NCBI GenBank assembly: GCA_051883695.1 | Contig: JBJEUF010000089.1 | Coordinates: 1-12,119, forward strand | Reading direction: 5' to 3' | DNA: 12,119 nt | Source: UBA11524 sp051883695 | Lineage (GTDB): Bacteria; Bacillota; Clostridia; Christensenellales; Aristaeellaceae | Part shown: positions 6,718 to 12,070 of the stretch, piece after piece | Position numbering within the stretch: the stretch's first letter is position 1 | How the letters are laid out: every line of letters begins with the position of its first letter | The notes under the pieces: generated by a model | Told to the model about the DNA's origin: nothing | What the model saw: only the letters and a program-made list of their open reading frames with translations | The model's database searches: none | Translations under genes and position numbers: made by a program

Positions 6718-7928
6718 GCGGCCTCTCCCTCCTCCATCACAGCCTCATAGAGCCGCTCCAGCTCCTGCGCGTTCCACAGCACGGGCACGGGATAGAGCGG
6801 ATTGGCTTCCTTCGCGGCATGGCGTGCCATCATGGGGATATCCTCCCGGCGGATGCCCTTCAATCCGGTCGGAATGCCCATGGCGGCGTTCAATTCGCGG
6901 ATGGCGGCAATGAAGCGCGCCGCGGCCTCGGCCTCGGGCATGTGATCCTCCGCCACGCCTGCCGCCATGGCCAGCTCACGCAGCTTCCGATGCGCCGCCG
7001 CACCGTACGCGTCCAGCACGCAGGGCATCAGCACGGCGTTGGCCAGTCCGTGGGGGATGTTGTACTGTCCGCCCAGCGAATGCGCCACCGCGTGCACATA
7101 GCCCACATAGGACTTGGAGAAGGCTTCTCCCGCGGCATAGGAAGCCCGGAGCATGTTCCGCCGGGCCGTCATGTCGTTGCCGTCCCGGTAGACCCTTTCG
7201 ACATTCGCGAAGATCAGCCGCACCGCTTCCAGCGCCAGGCGGCGGGTTTCCCGGGTGGTGGAGCGGCCGATGTACGCCTCCACCGCGTGGGTCAGCGCGT
7301 CCATGCCGGTGGTCGCCGTCAGGTGCGGCGGCAGGCTCCGGGTCATCTCCGGATCCAGGATGGCATAGCGCGGAATGAGAGTGAAATCGTTCATGGTGTA
7401 CTTGTGCTTCGTGTCGCCGTCGGTCAGCACCGCCGCCAGCGTGACCTCGCTGCCCGTCCCGGCGGTGGTGGGGATGGCAATCAGCGGCGGTATCCGCCGC
7501 AGCACCTTCAGCAGGCCCTTCAGCTGACGCAGCGTCCTGTTCGGACAGGCCACCCGGGCGCCGACGCCCTTGGCGCAGTCCATCGCCGAGCCGCCGCCCA
7601 GCGCCAGGATGCACCGGCAATTCCCCTCATGGTACATTTGCAGCGCTTCCTCCACGTTGCGGATCGTGGGGTTGGGCTGCACGCCGTCATAGCGGACGCA
7701 CTTCACGCCGCAGCCGGCGAGCTTTTCCTCCACCCGCGCCGACAGCCCGGCGCTGACTACGCCGCGATCCGTCACCAGCAGCGCGGCGGAAGGCTCCAGG
7801 TCCGACATGATTTCCTCCAGCGCTTCCACCGACTCATAGACCTTCGGGCTGCGATAGGGCAGCACCGGCAGGGCGATGCGGAACGCCGCCTGATAAACAC
7901 GGCAAAACGCCTTTTCCCATCCGTTCAT
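6714..7928 (-). CDS. Iron-containing (group III) alcohol dehydrogenase
   Basis: 404 residues, normal for the family. It interconverts an alcohol and an aldehyde or ketone with NAD(P)H. Cofactor motifs GGGSAMDCAK (111-120) and PTTAGTGSE (153-161) are clear. Metal ligands match the FucO pattern: D210 and H214 in TTGMDALTHAVEAY, and H279 and H293 (14 apart) in GYVHAVAHSLGGQYNIPHG. The gene overlaps the upstream MarR gene (ATGA, 7925-7928) and the downstream ALDH gene (ATGA, 6714-6717). An AGGAGG site lies 13 bases before the start, longer than ideal, so initiation probably leans on coupling to MarR translation. Substrate cannot be read from the sequence. Confidence 0.93.
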   Translation of the reverse strand: MNGWEKAFCRVYQAAFRIALPVLPYRSPKVYESVEALEEIMSDLEPSAALLVTDRGVVSAGLSARVEEKLAGCGVKCVRYDGVQPNPTIRNVEEALQMYHEGNCRCILALGGGSAMDCAKGVGARVACPNRTLRQLKGLLKVLRRIPPLIAIPTTAGTGSEVTLAAVLTDGDTKHKYTMNDFTLIPRYAILDPEMTRSLPPHLTATTGMDALTHAVEAYIGRSTTRETRRLALEAVRLIFANVERVYRDGNDMTARRNMLRASYAAGEAFSKSYVGYVHAVAHSLGGQYNIPHGLANAVLMPCVLDAYGAAAHRKLRELAMAAGVAEDHMPEAEAAARFIAAIRELNAAMGIPTGLKGIRREDIPMMARHAAKEANPLYPVPVLWNAQELERLYEAVMEEGEAA

Positions 7929-8380
7929 TTTTCGGGAAGTCCCTCCTTGCAGATTCGATCCAGATTGTGTGCGATCAGCGCCAGCGACGCGTAGAGCGAC
8001 GTGCGCGCTTCGTCCGTCAGGCCGCTGCCGCCATGGGCAACCGCCGCCTCCGCCCGGGCGGCGACAAACGCGGCTATCTGCCGTCCGCGCTCTGTCAGAC
8101 GCAGCCGGACGCGATAGAGGCTGCCATGCTCCGCCTCACGGGCAATCAGCCCCTGCGCCTCCATCTCCGCCACAGACCGGGAAACCGCCGCCTTGTCCCG
8201 GTCACAGCACTCGCTCAGCTGCGCGCTGGTCAGGCCCTCGGGCGTGCGCTGCAGCGCGGCCAGATACTGGGCAAAGGTTCCCCTGCAGCCGCAGCGCTCC
8301 ATCTCCTCCCGCTCAATCCGCTGGATGCTGTGATAAATGGCCGCGATGGAGGAGGAAAACAGCTCATACCGGCTCATCAT
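7925..8380 (-). CDS. MarR-family transcriptional regulator of the dehydrogenase operon
   Basis: 151 residues from the chosen start. A winged helix-turn-helix spans about 35-100: TPEGLTSAQLSECCDRDKAAVSRSVAEMEAQGLI, followed by a wing and LTERGRQIAAF. The open frame runs 23 residues further upstream, but that part reads through an operator and lacks a ribosome site; GGAGAGG lies 8 bases before the ATG at 8380 (a second ATG follows at once). It is the first gene of the operon and its promoter carries palindromes on both sides, the classic arrangement for autorepression relieved by a ligand. Cysteines at 30, 32, 59, 60 and 144 are many for a MarR protein; thiol-based sensing of aldehydes or oxidants is possible but unproven. 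Confidence 0.9.
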   Translation of the reverse strand: MMSRYELFSSSIAAIYHSIQRIEREEMERCGCRGTFAQYLAALQRTPEGLTSAQLSECCDRDKAAVSRSVAEMEAQGLIAREAEHGSLYRVRLRLTERGRQIAAFVAARAEAAVAHGGSGLTDEARTSLYASLALIAHNLDRICKEGLPEK

Positions 8381-8407
8381 GGACGTGACCTCTCCTTTTC
8401 CAAAAAG

Positions 8408-8425
8408 ATGTTGACACCGCAACAT
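8408..8425. promoter_or_regulatory. MarR-type operator, downstream box
   Basis: Perfect inverted repeat ATGTTG-acaccg-CAACAT, 18 bases, lying between the -10 box and the marR-like start codon, roughly at +10 to +30 of the expected transcript. Its left part also matches the other box in inverted orientation. Size and symmetry fit a MarR dimer site. Confidence 0.65.
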
Positions 8426-8437
8426 TGTACGTAGCCT

Positions 8438-8466
8438 ATTATATGCCACGTCCGTTGAGATGTCAA
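8438..8466 (-). promoter_or_regulatory. Perfect-consensus sigma-A promoter of the MarR-ADH-ALDH-cyclase operon
   Basis: On the minus strand TTGACA (8461-8466), exactly 17 bases, then TATAAT (8438-8443): all twelve consensus positions match. Such a strong promoter would need repression; the -35 box lies inside the palindrome 8458-8471 and a second palindrome lies downstream. Confidence 0.9.
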
Positions 8467-8471
8467 CATCT
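8458..8471. promoter_or_regulatory. MarR-type operator overlapping the -35 box
   Basis: AGATGT-ca-ACATCT, a 14-base inverted repeat covering the -35 hexamer. A longer 14-base arm (TGTCAACATCTTTT, 8461-8474) is the exact reverse complement of 8403-8416 in the downstream box, so the two boxes are related and face each other across the promoter with 44 bases between. Confidence 0.65.
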
Positions 8472-8497
8472 TTTGGATCAACCTTCCGGGAATCGGA

Positions 8498-8695
8498 TTA
8501 CGTCCGGTTGCAGTCAAAGAGCGTGCAGCCCATGGCCTTGTAGTCCTGCATCCGCTCCAGCAGCTCCTGCTCGCTGGCTTCAAAGCGCCGCGCGAGGCAC
8601 GGAATGCACAAAAACCGGTCCGCACCGCGATTGATCAGCTTGCGGGTCATGGCCATCTCATCCCGGGTGACGGGCTTGCCGCATGCCATGCACAT
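8498..8695 (-). CDS. Small four-cysteine zinc-ribbon-like protein, function unknown
   Basis: 65 residues. Two CxxC pairs, C2-x2-C5 (CMAC) and C30-x2-C33 (CIPC), look like a treble-clef or zinc-ribbon site; a helical part (about 40-55) and the tail GCTLFDCNRT follow. The pattern CGKPVTRDEMAMTRKLINRGADRFLCIPCLARRF resembles small uncharacterised proteins common in Clostridia, from memory of such sequences. A longer frame exists, but the ATG at 8695 is preceded by an AGGAGGGGGAGAGG purine tract and a good promoter within 60 bases. It ends just before the MarR operon promoter and is divergent from another small cysteine-containing gene. No function is assigned. Confidence 0.8.
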   Translation of the reverse strand: MCMACGKPVTRDEMAMTRKLINRGADRFLCIPCLARRFEASEQELLERMQDYKAMGCTLFDCNRT

Positions 8696-8723
8696 TTCCA
8701 CGTCCTCTCCCCCTCCTGACGGT

Positions 8724-8752
8724 ATTGTAGCACAGCTGCCGCCGCCTGTCCA
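8724..8752 (-). promoter_or_regulatory. Promoter of the zinc-ribbon gene
   Basis: Minus strand TGGACA (8747-8752), 17 bases, TACAAT (8724-8729) with an extended TG element one base before the -10. One mismatch in each hexamer. The -10 is 28 bases from the start codon. Confidence 0.75.
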
Positions 8753-8790
8753 GCCAGCACCCGGGCGGCGGTTCTTTTCCTGTATCGGGC

Positions 8791-8819
8791 TTGCATTCCG
8801 CAGCCGAAATGGGTACAAT
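8791..8819 (+). promoter_or_regulatory. Promoter of the 79-residue protein gene
   Basis: TTGCAT (8791-8796), 17-base spacer, TACAAT (8814-8819). The -35 is weak. It is divergent from the promoter at 8724-8752 with 38 bases between the two -35 boxes, so one regulator could act on both. Confidence 0.55.
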
Positions 8820-8898
8820 GGCTCTGAACGGATGGCTTCATCAGAAGCCCCTGCGCGCTCAGCAATGCGAGCAACGCGCTGTGAAAGGAGTTGTCCCC

Positions 8899-9138
8899 AT
8901 GACCAGCTATCTCATCAAGGATACCACCCGCGAGGAACGCGAGCGGATTGTTGCCGAAGCCTTGGGCAGCATGGATGCCGGCTGCGACGGCTGTATGCCC
9001 GGCCTGGCGGAAATGTACCGGGCCTATATCGACGGCGAGATGGAGCTGCGGGAATGCAACGCGGCCTTCCGCGCCCGCTATGTCTCCGGCCGGATGGGGC
9101 CGGAATCCCGCTGCGGCTGTCCGGGCGGCATGGGTTGA
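8899..9138 (+). CDS. Small cysteine-containing protein, function unknown
   Basis: 79 residues, no signal peptide or membrane segment. The body is probably helical (TTREERERIVAEALGSMDAGCDGC...LAEMYRAYIDGEMELRECNAAFRARY) with C29-x2-C32, then C53 and a C-terminal C72-x-C74 in a Gly-rich tail. The paired cysteines could bind metal or form a redox pair. The frame extends upstream, but AAAGGAG at 8884-8890, 8 bases from the ATG, fixes the start. It is divergent from the 65-residue zinc-ribbon gene and precedes the Spo0A-domain gene by 154 bases, which has its own -10. I do not recognise a named family. Confidence 0.78.
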   Translation: MTSYLIKDTTREERERIVAEALGSMDAGCDGCMPGLAEMYRAYIDGEMELRECNAAFRARYVSGRMGPESRCGCPGGMG

Positions 9139-9164
9139 GTTCACAGAGCAATTTGTTACATGCC

Positions 9165-9192
9165 AAGTCATTCGATGTCACCAAAAGTCATT
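9165..9192. repeat. Pair of AAGTCATT direct repeats upstream of the Spo0A-domain gene
   Basis: AAGTCATT at 9165-9172 and 9185-9192, 20 bases apart start to start (two helical turns), 28 bases upstream of the -10 at 9220-9225. The position fits a regulator site covering the -35 region, which otherwise lacks a good hexamer. Chance cannot be excluded. Confidence 0.3.
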
Positions 9193-9216
9193 TGCCGGAA
9201 GATGTCCTCCTGTCTG

Positions 9217-9225
9217 TGTTACAAT
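9217..9225 (+). promoter_or_regulatory. Extended -10 element of the Spo0A-domain gene
   Basis: TGTTACAAT: TG, one base, then TACAAT (9220-9225). No matching -35 at 16-18 bases, so expression may depend on the extended -10 or an activator. It lies 67 bases before the start codon. Confidence 0.5.
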
Positions 9226-9292
9226 GTATCTGCAAGGCCAGAAAGACGTGCCAACACGTAGGATACAAACAAACGAAGAAGGAGAGACGCAT

Positions 9293-9640
9293 ATGCCAAC
9301 ACGCAAGATTCACGAGCTTCTGCTTACCCTCGGCATCGGACGGCAATACCTCGGACACGGCATCACCGTGGAAGCCATCAGCATGGTGATTGAAGATGAA
9401 AACTGTCTTCTGTGCGTCAAGCAGGGGATTTTCATGCCCATTGCCGAGCGCCGCAACTGCGACTGGCGCACGATTGAGCGCAACATCCGCACGGTGATCC
9501 ACCGGGCGTGGACGCACAACGCAGATCGCCTGATGGCCTATGCGGTCTATCCGCTCAAGCGCGAACCCACCGTCACGGAATTCCTGGACATCCTGTCTTC
9601 CTACATCATGCGTCAGCCCGTGCTGCGCGCCGCCTACTGA
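9293..9640 (+). CDS. Free-standing Spo0A C-terminal DNA-binding domain protein
   Basis: 115 residues that align in pattern with the effector domain of Spo0A, the master sporulation regulator: IHELLLTLGIGRQYLGHGITVEAISMVIED, then the recognition region RRNCDWRTIERNIRTVIHRAW (53-73) matching the Spo0A TASRVERAIRHAIEVAW block, then YAVYPLKREPTVTEFLDILSSYI. No receiver domain or phosphorylation aspartate is present, and the frame upstream contains no receiver remnant. The ATG at 9293 has AGAAGGAGAG 8 bases away. A GTG at 9248 is in frame and starts a similar sequence (VPTRRI versus MPTRKI), but has no good ribosome site. It probably binds 0A-like sites without phosphorelay control, as an activator or competitor; this is inference. 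Many Clostridia carry such short paralogues. Confidence 0.87.
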   Translation: MPTRKIHELLLTLGIGRQYLGHGITVEAISMVIEDENCLLCVKQGIFMPIAERRNCDWRTIERNIRTVIHRAWTHNADRLMAYAVYPLKREPTVTEFLDILSSYIMRQPVLRAAY

Positions 9641-9654
9641 TGTATGCCGGTTCT

Positions 9655-9753
9655 CGTGTCGAAAAAGTGTTTCAGGCACTTTTTTGAGGAATTGCACTCC
9701 GTCACTGTCAGGGCTGCCAGCTCAGAGGGCCTGCGGGCCCTCCGACACCTCCC
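9655..9753. repeat. Modular hairpin repeat, copy B (short, inverted relative to copy A)
   Basis: Bases 9722-9753 are the exact reverse complement of 1496-1527 (32 of 32), and 9655-9717 is the reverse complement of 1624-1686 with 7 differences in 63, three of them in the hairpin loop. Between them are only 4 bases (9718-9721), where copy A has 96 bases carrying two complete hairpins and half of a third. So the same family sits in two convergent-type gene ends 8 kb apart. Confidence 0.88.
9659..9687 (+). terminator. Hairpin terminator of the Spo0A-domain gene (part of copy B)
   Basis: A 12-pair stem, TCGAAAAAGTGT (9659-9670) with GCACTTTTTTGA (9676-9687), loop TTCAG. Relative to copy A, two C-to-T changes turn G-C pairs into G.U pairs (9661/9685 and 9670/9676) as read in the plus-strand RNA, so the stem is kept. 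The T-run in the 3' arm fits a terminator 18 bases after the stop. Confidence 0.6.
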
Positions 9754-9774
9754 GGGGCTTTTGGGACAGCCTGA

Positions 9775-9809
9775 ATGGGCGCTGGATCCGCAATGGATCC
9801 AGCGCCCAT
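9775..9809. terminator. 15-base perfect stem-loop between convergent genes
   Basis: ATGGGCGCTGGATCC (9775-9789), loop gcaat, and the exact complement at 9795-9809. It is the strongest hairpin in the window by stem length. No U-tract follows on either strand, so it could block transcription or exonucleases from either side, or be another repeat module. Confidence 0.55.
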
Positions 9810-9837
9810 GATGATTCTGTTCGGTAGACCTTATACG

Positions 9838-9896
9838 AATTCTCCATAAAAATGTTACATTCGCGCAGGGCTCGGAGCAACATTTTAACGAGAATT
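9838..9896. repeat. Nested inverted repeat directly after gltX
   Basis: Outer arms AATTCTC (9838-9844) and GAGAATT (9890-9896), inner arms AAAATGTT (9849-9856) and AACATTTT (9879-9886), with short internal loops and a 22-base GC-rich centre. It starts 4 bases after the gltX stop. On the minus strand the distal arm reads AACATTTTT, so it may terminate gltX; the long symmetric form also resembles the end structure of a small palindromic element. Confidence 0.55.
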
Positions 9897-9900
9897 AGGA

Positions 9901-11355
9901 TTAGCCGTTCAGCTTCGCCAGCCCCAGGTCAATGCGGCGCAGGCACTCGTCCTTGCCCAGCAGCCAGGCGATCTCGATCGCGCCGCCGGGCGTGCTCATC
10001 TGACCGGAAATGGCGATGCGCAGCGGCCACAGGGCGGTGGCGTTCTTCATGCCGGCCTCGGCAATCTTCGCCATCAGGGCATCGTGGAGGGCGGTCTCCG
10101 TCCAGTCCTCAATGCCCTCGATCACCGGGCGCAGCATTTCCAGCGCACCCTTCGCCACCTCGGGGTTGGTCTTGGCCTTCTTGTTGGTGAACAGCGCCGC
10201 GTCATACTCGGGCAGCTCACCCAGGAAGCGCACCATGTCCGGCACGCGGTTGAACACCTCGGTGCGGGTCTGCATCAGCTCGGCCAGCCGCCTGTAGTCA
10301 ATGCCCTTGCCCGCCAGCGCCTTGTCGAACCAGGGTGTTGCCAGCTCAAGGTATTTCCCGGCAGGCAGCTTGCGGATGTACTCCGCGTTGAACCAGGTCA
10401 GCTTGTCCACATCGAAGATGCCCGGAGATTTCGACAGGCGCTCGATGGAGAAGGCCTCCACCAGCTCGTCCATGGTGAAGAACTCCCGGTCGTCGCCGGG
10501 ATTCCAGCCCACCAGCGCAAGGTAGTTGATCAGCGCCTCGGTCAGGTAGCCCTTCTCCACATAGTCGGAGTAGTACGCGTCACCGTCGCGCTTGGACAGC
10601 TTGTGGGTCGCGTCGCGCATGACGGTGGTCAGGTGGACGTATACGGGGGTCTCCCAGCCAAAGGCTTCATACAGCAGATTGTACTTGGGCGTGGAGGAGA
10701 TGTACTCCAGGCCGCGCATGACGTGGGTGATGCCCATCAGGTGATCGTCGATGACGTTGGCGAAATTGTAGGTGGGCATACCGTCCTGCTTGATGAGCAC
10801 CATATCATCAAGAGTGTCATTGGGGAAGGTCATGTGGCCGAACACCACGTCGTCATAGCTGGATTCGCCGGTGGTGGGGGCGTTCTGGCGGATGACATAG
10901 GGCACGCCCGCGTCCAGCTTGGCCTGCACCTCCTCGGGGGAGAGCTTCAGGCAGTGCTTGTCGTACTTGAACACCTCGCCCCGCGCTTCGGCGGCGGCGC
11001 GGCGCTTGTCCAGCTCGCATTTGGTGCAGAAGCAGTAGTACGCATGGCCGGATTTCACCAGCTGCTGCGCGTAGGGCAGGTACATATCCTTGCGCTCGGA
11101 CTGGATGTAGGGACCGTAATCGCCGCCCTTGTCGGGGCCCTCGTCCCACTCCATGCCGCAGCCGCGCAGGGTGTCGTAGATGACCTCGGTCGCGCCTTCG
11201 ACATAGCGCTCCTGGTCGGTGTCCTCAATGCGCAGGATGAACTTGCCGCCCATCTTCCTGGCAAACAGGTAGTTGTACAGCGCCGTACGCAGACCGCCCA
11301 GGTGCATGAAGCCCGTGGGGGAGGGCGCAAAGCGGGTGCGGACTTGATGATTCAT
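9901..11355 (-). CDS. gltX: Glutamyl-tRNA synthetase
   Basis: 484 residues, standard length. It charges tRNA-Glu with glutamate. Class I signatures are present: PSPTGFMHLGG (11-21, the HIGH region) and KLSKRDG (252-258, the KMSKS loop). Also visible are LRIEDTDQER (41-50), the Zn-site-like CFC (108-110) with HC at 134-135 in YDKHC, and the anticodon-binding part with ERLSKSPGIFDVDKLTWFN. It looks intact. The start at 11355 has AGAGGAA upstream and overlaps the stop of the DUF559 gene (ATGA, 11352-11355), so translation of this essential enzyme is probably coupled to a nuclease gene; no separate promoter is obvious inside the DUF559 gene. No T-box-like leader is seen. Confidence 0.97.
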   Translation of the reverse strand: MNHQVRTRFAPSPTGFMHLGGLRTALYNYLFARKMGGKFILRIEDTDQERYVEGATEVIYDTLRGCGMEWDEGPDKGGDYGPYIQSERKDMYLPYAQQLVKSGHAYYCFCTKCELDKRRAAAEARGEVFKYDKHCLKLSPEEVQAKLDAGVPYVIRQNAPTTGESSYDDVVFGHMTFPNDTLDDMVLIKQDGMPTYNFANVIDDHLMGITHVMRGLEYISSTPKYNLLYEAFGWETPVYVHLTTVMRDATHKLSKRDGDAYYSDYVEKGYLTEALINYLALVGWNPGDDREFFTMDELVEAFSIERLSKSPGIFDVDKLTWFNAEYIRKLPAGKYLELATPWFDKALAGKGIDYRRLAELMQTRTEVFNRVPDMVRFLGELPEYDAALFTNKKAKTNPEVAKGALEMLRPVIEGIEDWTETALHDALMAKIAEAGMKNATALWPLRIAISGQMSTPGGAIEIAWLLGKDECLRRIDLGLAKLNG

Positions 11356-11732
11356 GGTGATTCCTCTTTCTGTCGTTGGAGTCGTTCCATGACGACTGCA
11401 TTGATTTGAGTACAGACATCGGTGAAGCTGTGGCTGACTTCCCGATTGGTGAAGCGAAGCACCGCCACACCATAGGCTTCAATGGCGTCTGTGCGGACTT
11501 CGTCGTGGGAGACGCCTTCCGGGGTGAAATGCTGGGAGCCATCCAGCTCAATCACCAGCTTGGCTCGATCGCAGTAGAAGTCAGCGATGAATTGTCCGAT
11601 GGTTTTCTGCCGTTGGAATCGGATGGGGTAGCTGCGCAAAAAGTCATACCACAGGTGATTTTCCTCGGGTGTGGCATTTTTACGCAGGGACCTTGCAAGG
11701 GGAATGAGCTTCTTGTTGTATTCCAAGGACAT
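11352..11732 (-). CDS. DUF559 endonuclease-domain protein (Vsr-like PD-(D/E)XK fold)
   Basis: 126 residues, the normal size for this family. The conserved pattern is complete: RKNATPEENHLWYDFLRSYP (18-37), FRQK-like RFQRQKTIGQFIADFYC (38-54) with D51, VIELDGSQHF (60-69) with E62, D64 and H68, then RTDAIEAYGVAVLRFTN (80-96). The family is related to very-short-patch repair nucleases, but the physiological substrate is unknown. An ATG at 11738 has its GGGAGG only one base away, so the next ATG (11732, 7-base spacing) is the better start. The gene overlaps gltX by 4 bases. Immediately upstream lies a tract of palindromic tandem repeats, so its promoter must be in or beyond the repeats. Confidence 0.88.
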   Translation of the reverse strand: MSLEYNKKLIPLARSLRKNATPEENHLWYDFLRSYPIRFQRQKTIGQFIADFYCDRAKLVIELDGSQHFTPEGVSHDEVRTDAIEAYGVAVLRFTNREVSHSFTDVCTQINAVVMERLQRQKEESP

Positions 11733-11756
11733 GCGCATGCCTCCCAGGCTACGGAT

Positions 11757-11884
11757 GCTCCCTCAGTCAGCTCCCTCAAGGGGGTCACTCCCTCAGTCTC
11801 CGCTATCGCGGAGCCAGCTCCCTCAAGGAGGTCACTCCCTCAGTCTCCGCTATCGCGGAGCCAGCTCCCTCAAGGAGGTCACTC
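11757..11884. repeat. Tandem 47-base palindromic repeats (left part of array)
   Basis: A short first unit (11757-11786) lacks the hairpin core; then two identical 47-base units follow (11787-11833, 11834-11880) and a third begins at 11881 and runs into the gap. Each unit has CTCCCTCAG, a hairpin CTCCGC-tatc-GCGGAG, and CAGCTCCCTC-aag-GAG. Units join so that the closing arm of one stem is cut short, as if copies fused by tandem duplication. It is not CRISPR: there are no unique spacers. Confidence 0.85.
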
Positions 11885-11984
11885 NNNNNNNNNNNNNNNN
11901 NNNNNNNNNNNNNNNNNNNNNNNNNNNNNNNNNNNNNNNNNNNNNNNNNNNNNNNNNNNNNNNNNNNNNNNNNNNNNNNNNNNN
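11885..11984. other. Assembly gap (100 Ns) inside the tandem repeats
   Basis: Exactly 100 Ns. The repeat phase across it is 100 bases, not a multiple of 47, so the length is a placeholder and the true copy number is unknown. Sequence to the right may not truly be adjacent. Confidence 0.97.
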
Positions 11985-12030
11985 CCTCAGTCTCCGCTAT
12001 CGCGGAGCCAGCTCCCTCAAGGAGGGAGCC
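11985..12030 (+). repeat. Terminal copy of the palindromic repeat, complete right end
   Basis: Same frame and same hairpin core as the tandem units, but with the closing arm intact: GCTCCCTC (12011-12018), aag, GAGGGAGC (12022-12029), then CCTTTTGG. This appears to be the original edge of the element that was amplified to the left. Confidence 0.8.
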
Positions 12031-12070
12031 TTTTGGTCGGGAGCCTTGTTGCGGCAGGCGCACCATCTCA

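Noticed and set aside
4867..6750. Very long plus-strand open frame (627 codons) opposite the ALDH and cyclase genes
   Set aside because: It is antisense to two genes with complete active-site motifs, is rich in Arg, His, Ala and Gln typical of GC-rich antisense frames, and shows no family pattern.
8411..8442. Plus-strand promoter starting from TTGACA at 8411
   Set aside because: The hexamer is a by-product of the palindromic operator; the nearest -10-like sequence is 20 bases away and no plus-strand gene follows.
9657..9663. 0A box (TGTCGAA) just after the Spo0A-domain gene
   Set aside because: It is an exact match, but it lies inside the repeat hairpin and recurs in copy A at 1678-1684 beside an unrelated gene, so it is explained by the repeat.
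9785..9800. Two GGATCC sites in the 15-base stem as signs of a cloning artefact
   Set aside because: They follow from the symmetry of the stem; no vector-like sequence surrounds them.
10084..11409. Long plus-strand open frame opposite gltX
   Set aside because: Antisense to a clear gltX; composition rich in Val, Gly, Leu and His from complementing GC-rich codons, with no ribosome site.
11732..11738. Upstream ATG at 11738 as the DUF559 start
   Set aside because: Its ribosome site would be only one base away; the ATG at 11732 has a normal 7-base spacing. The difference is two residues.
11787..12030. CRISPR array
   Set aside because: Repeats are directly tandem at 47 bases with no unique spacers, and no cas genes are present.
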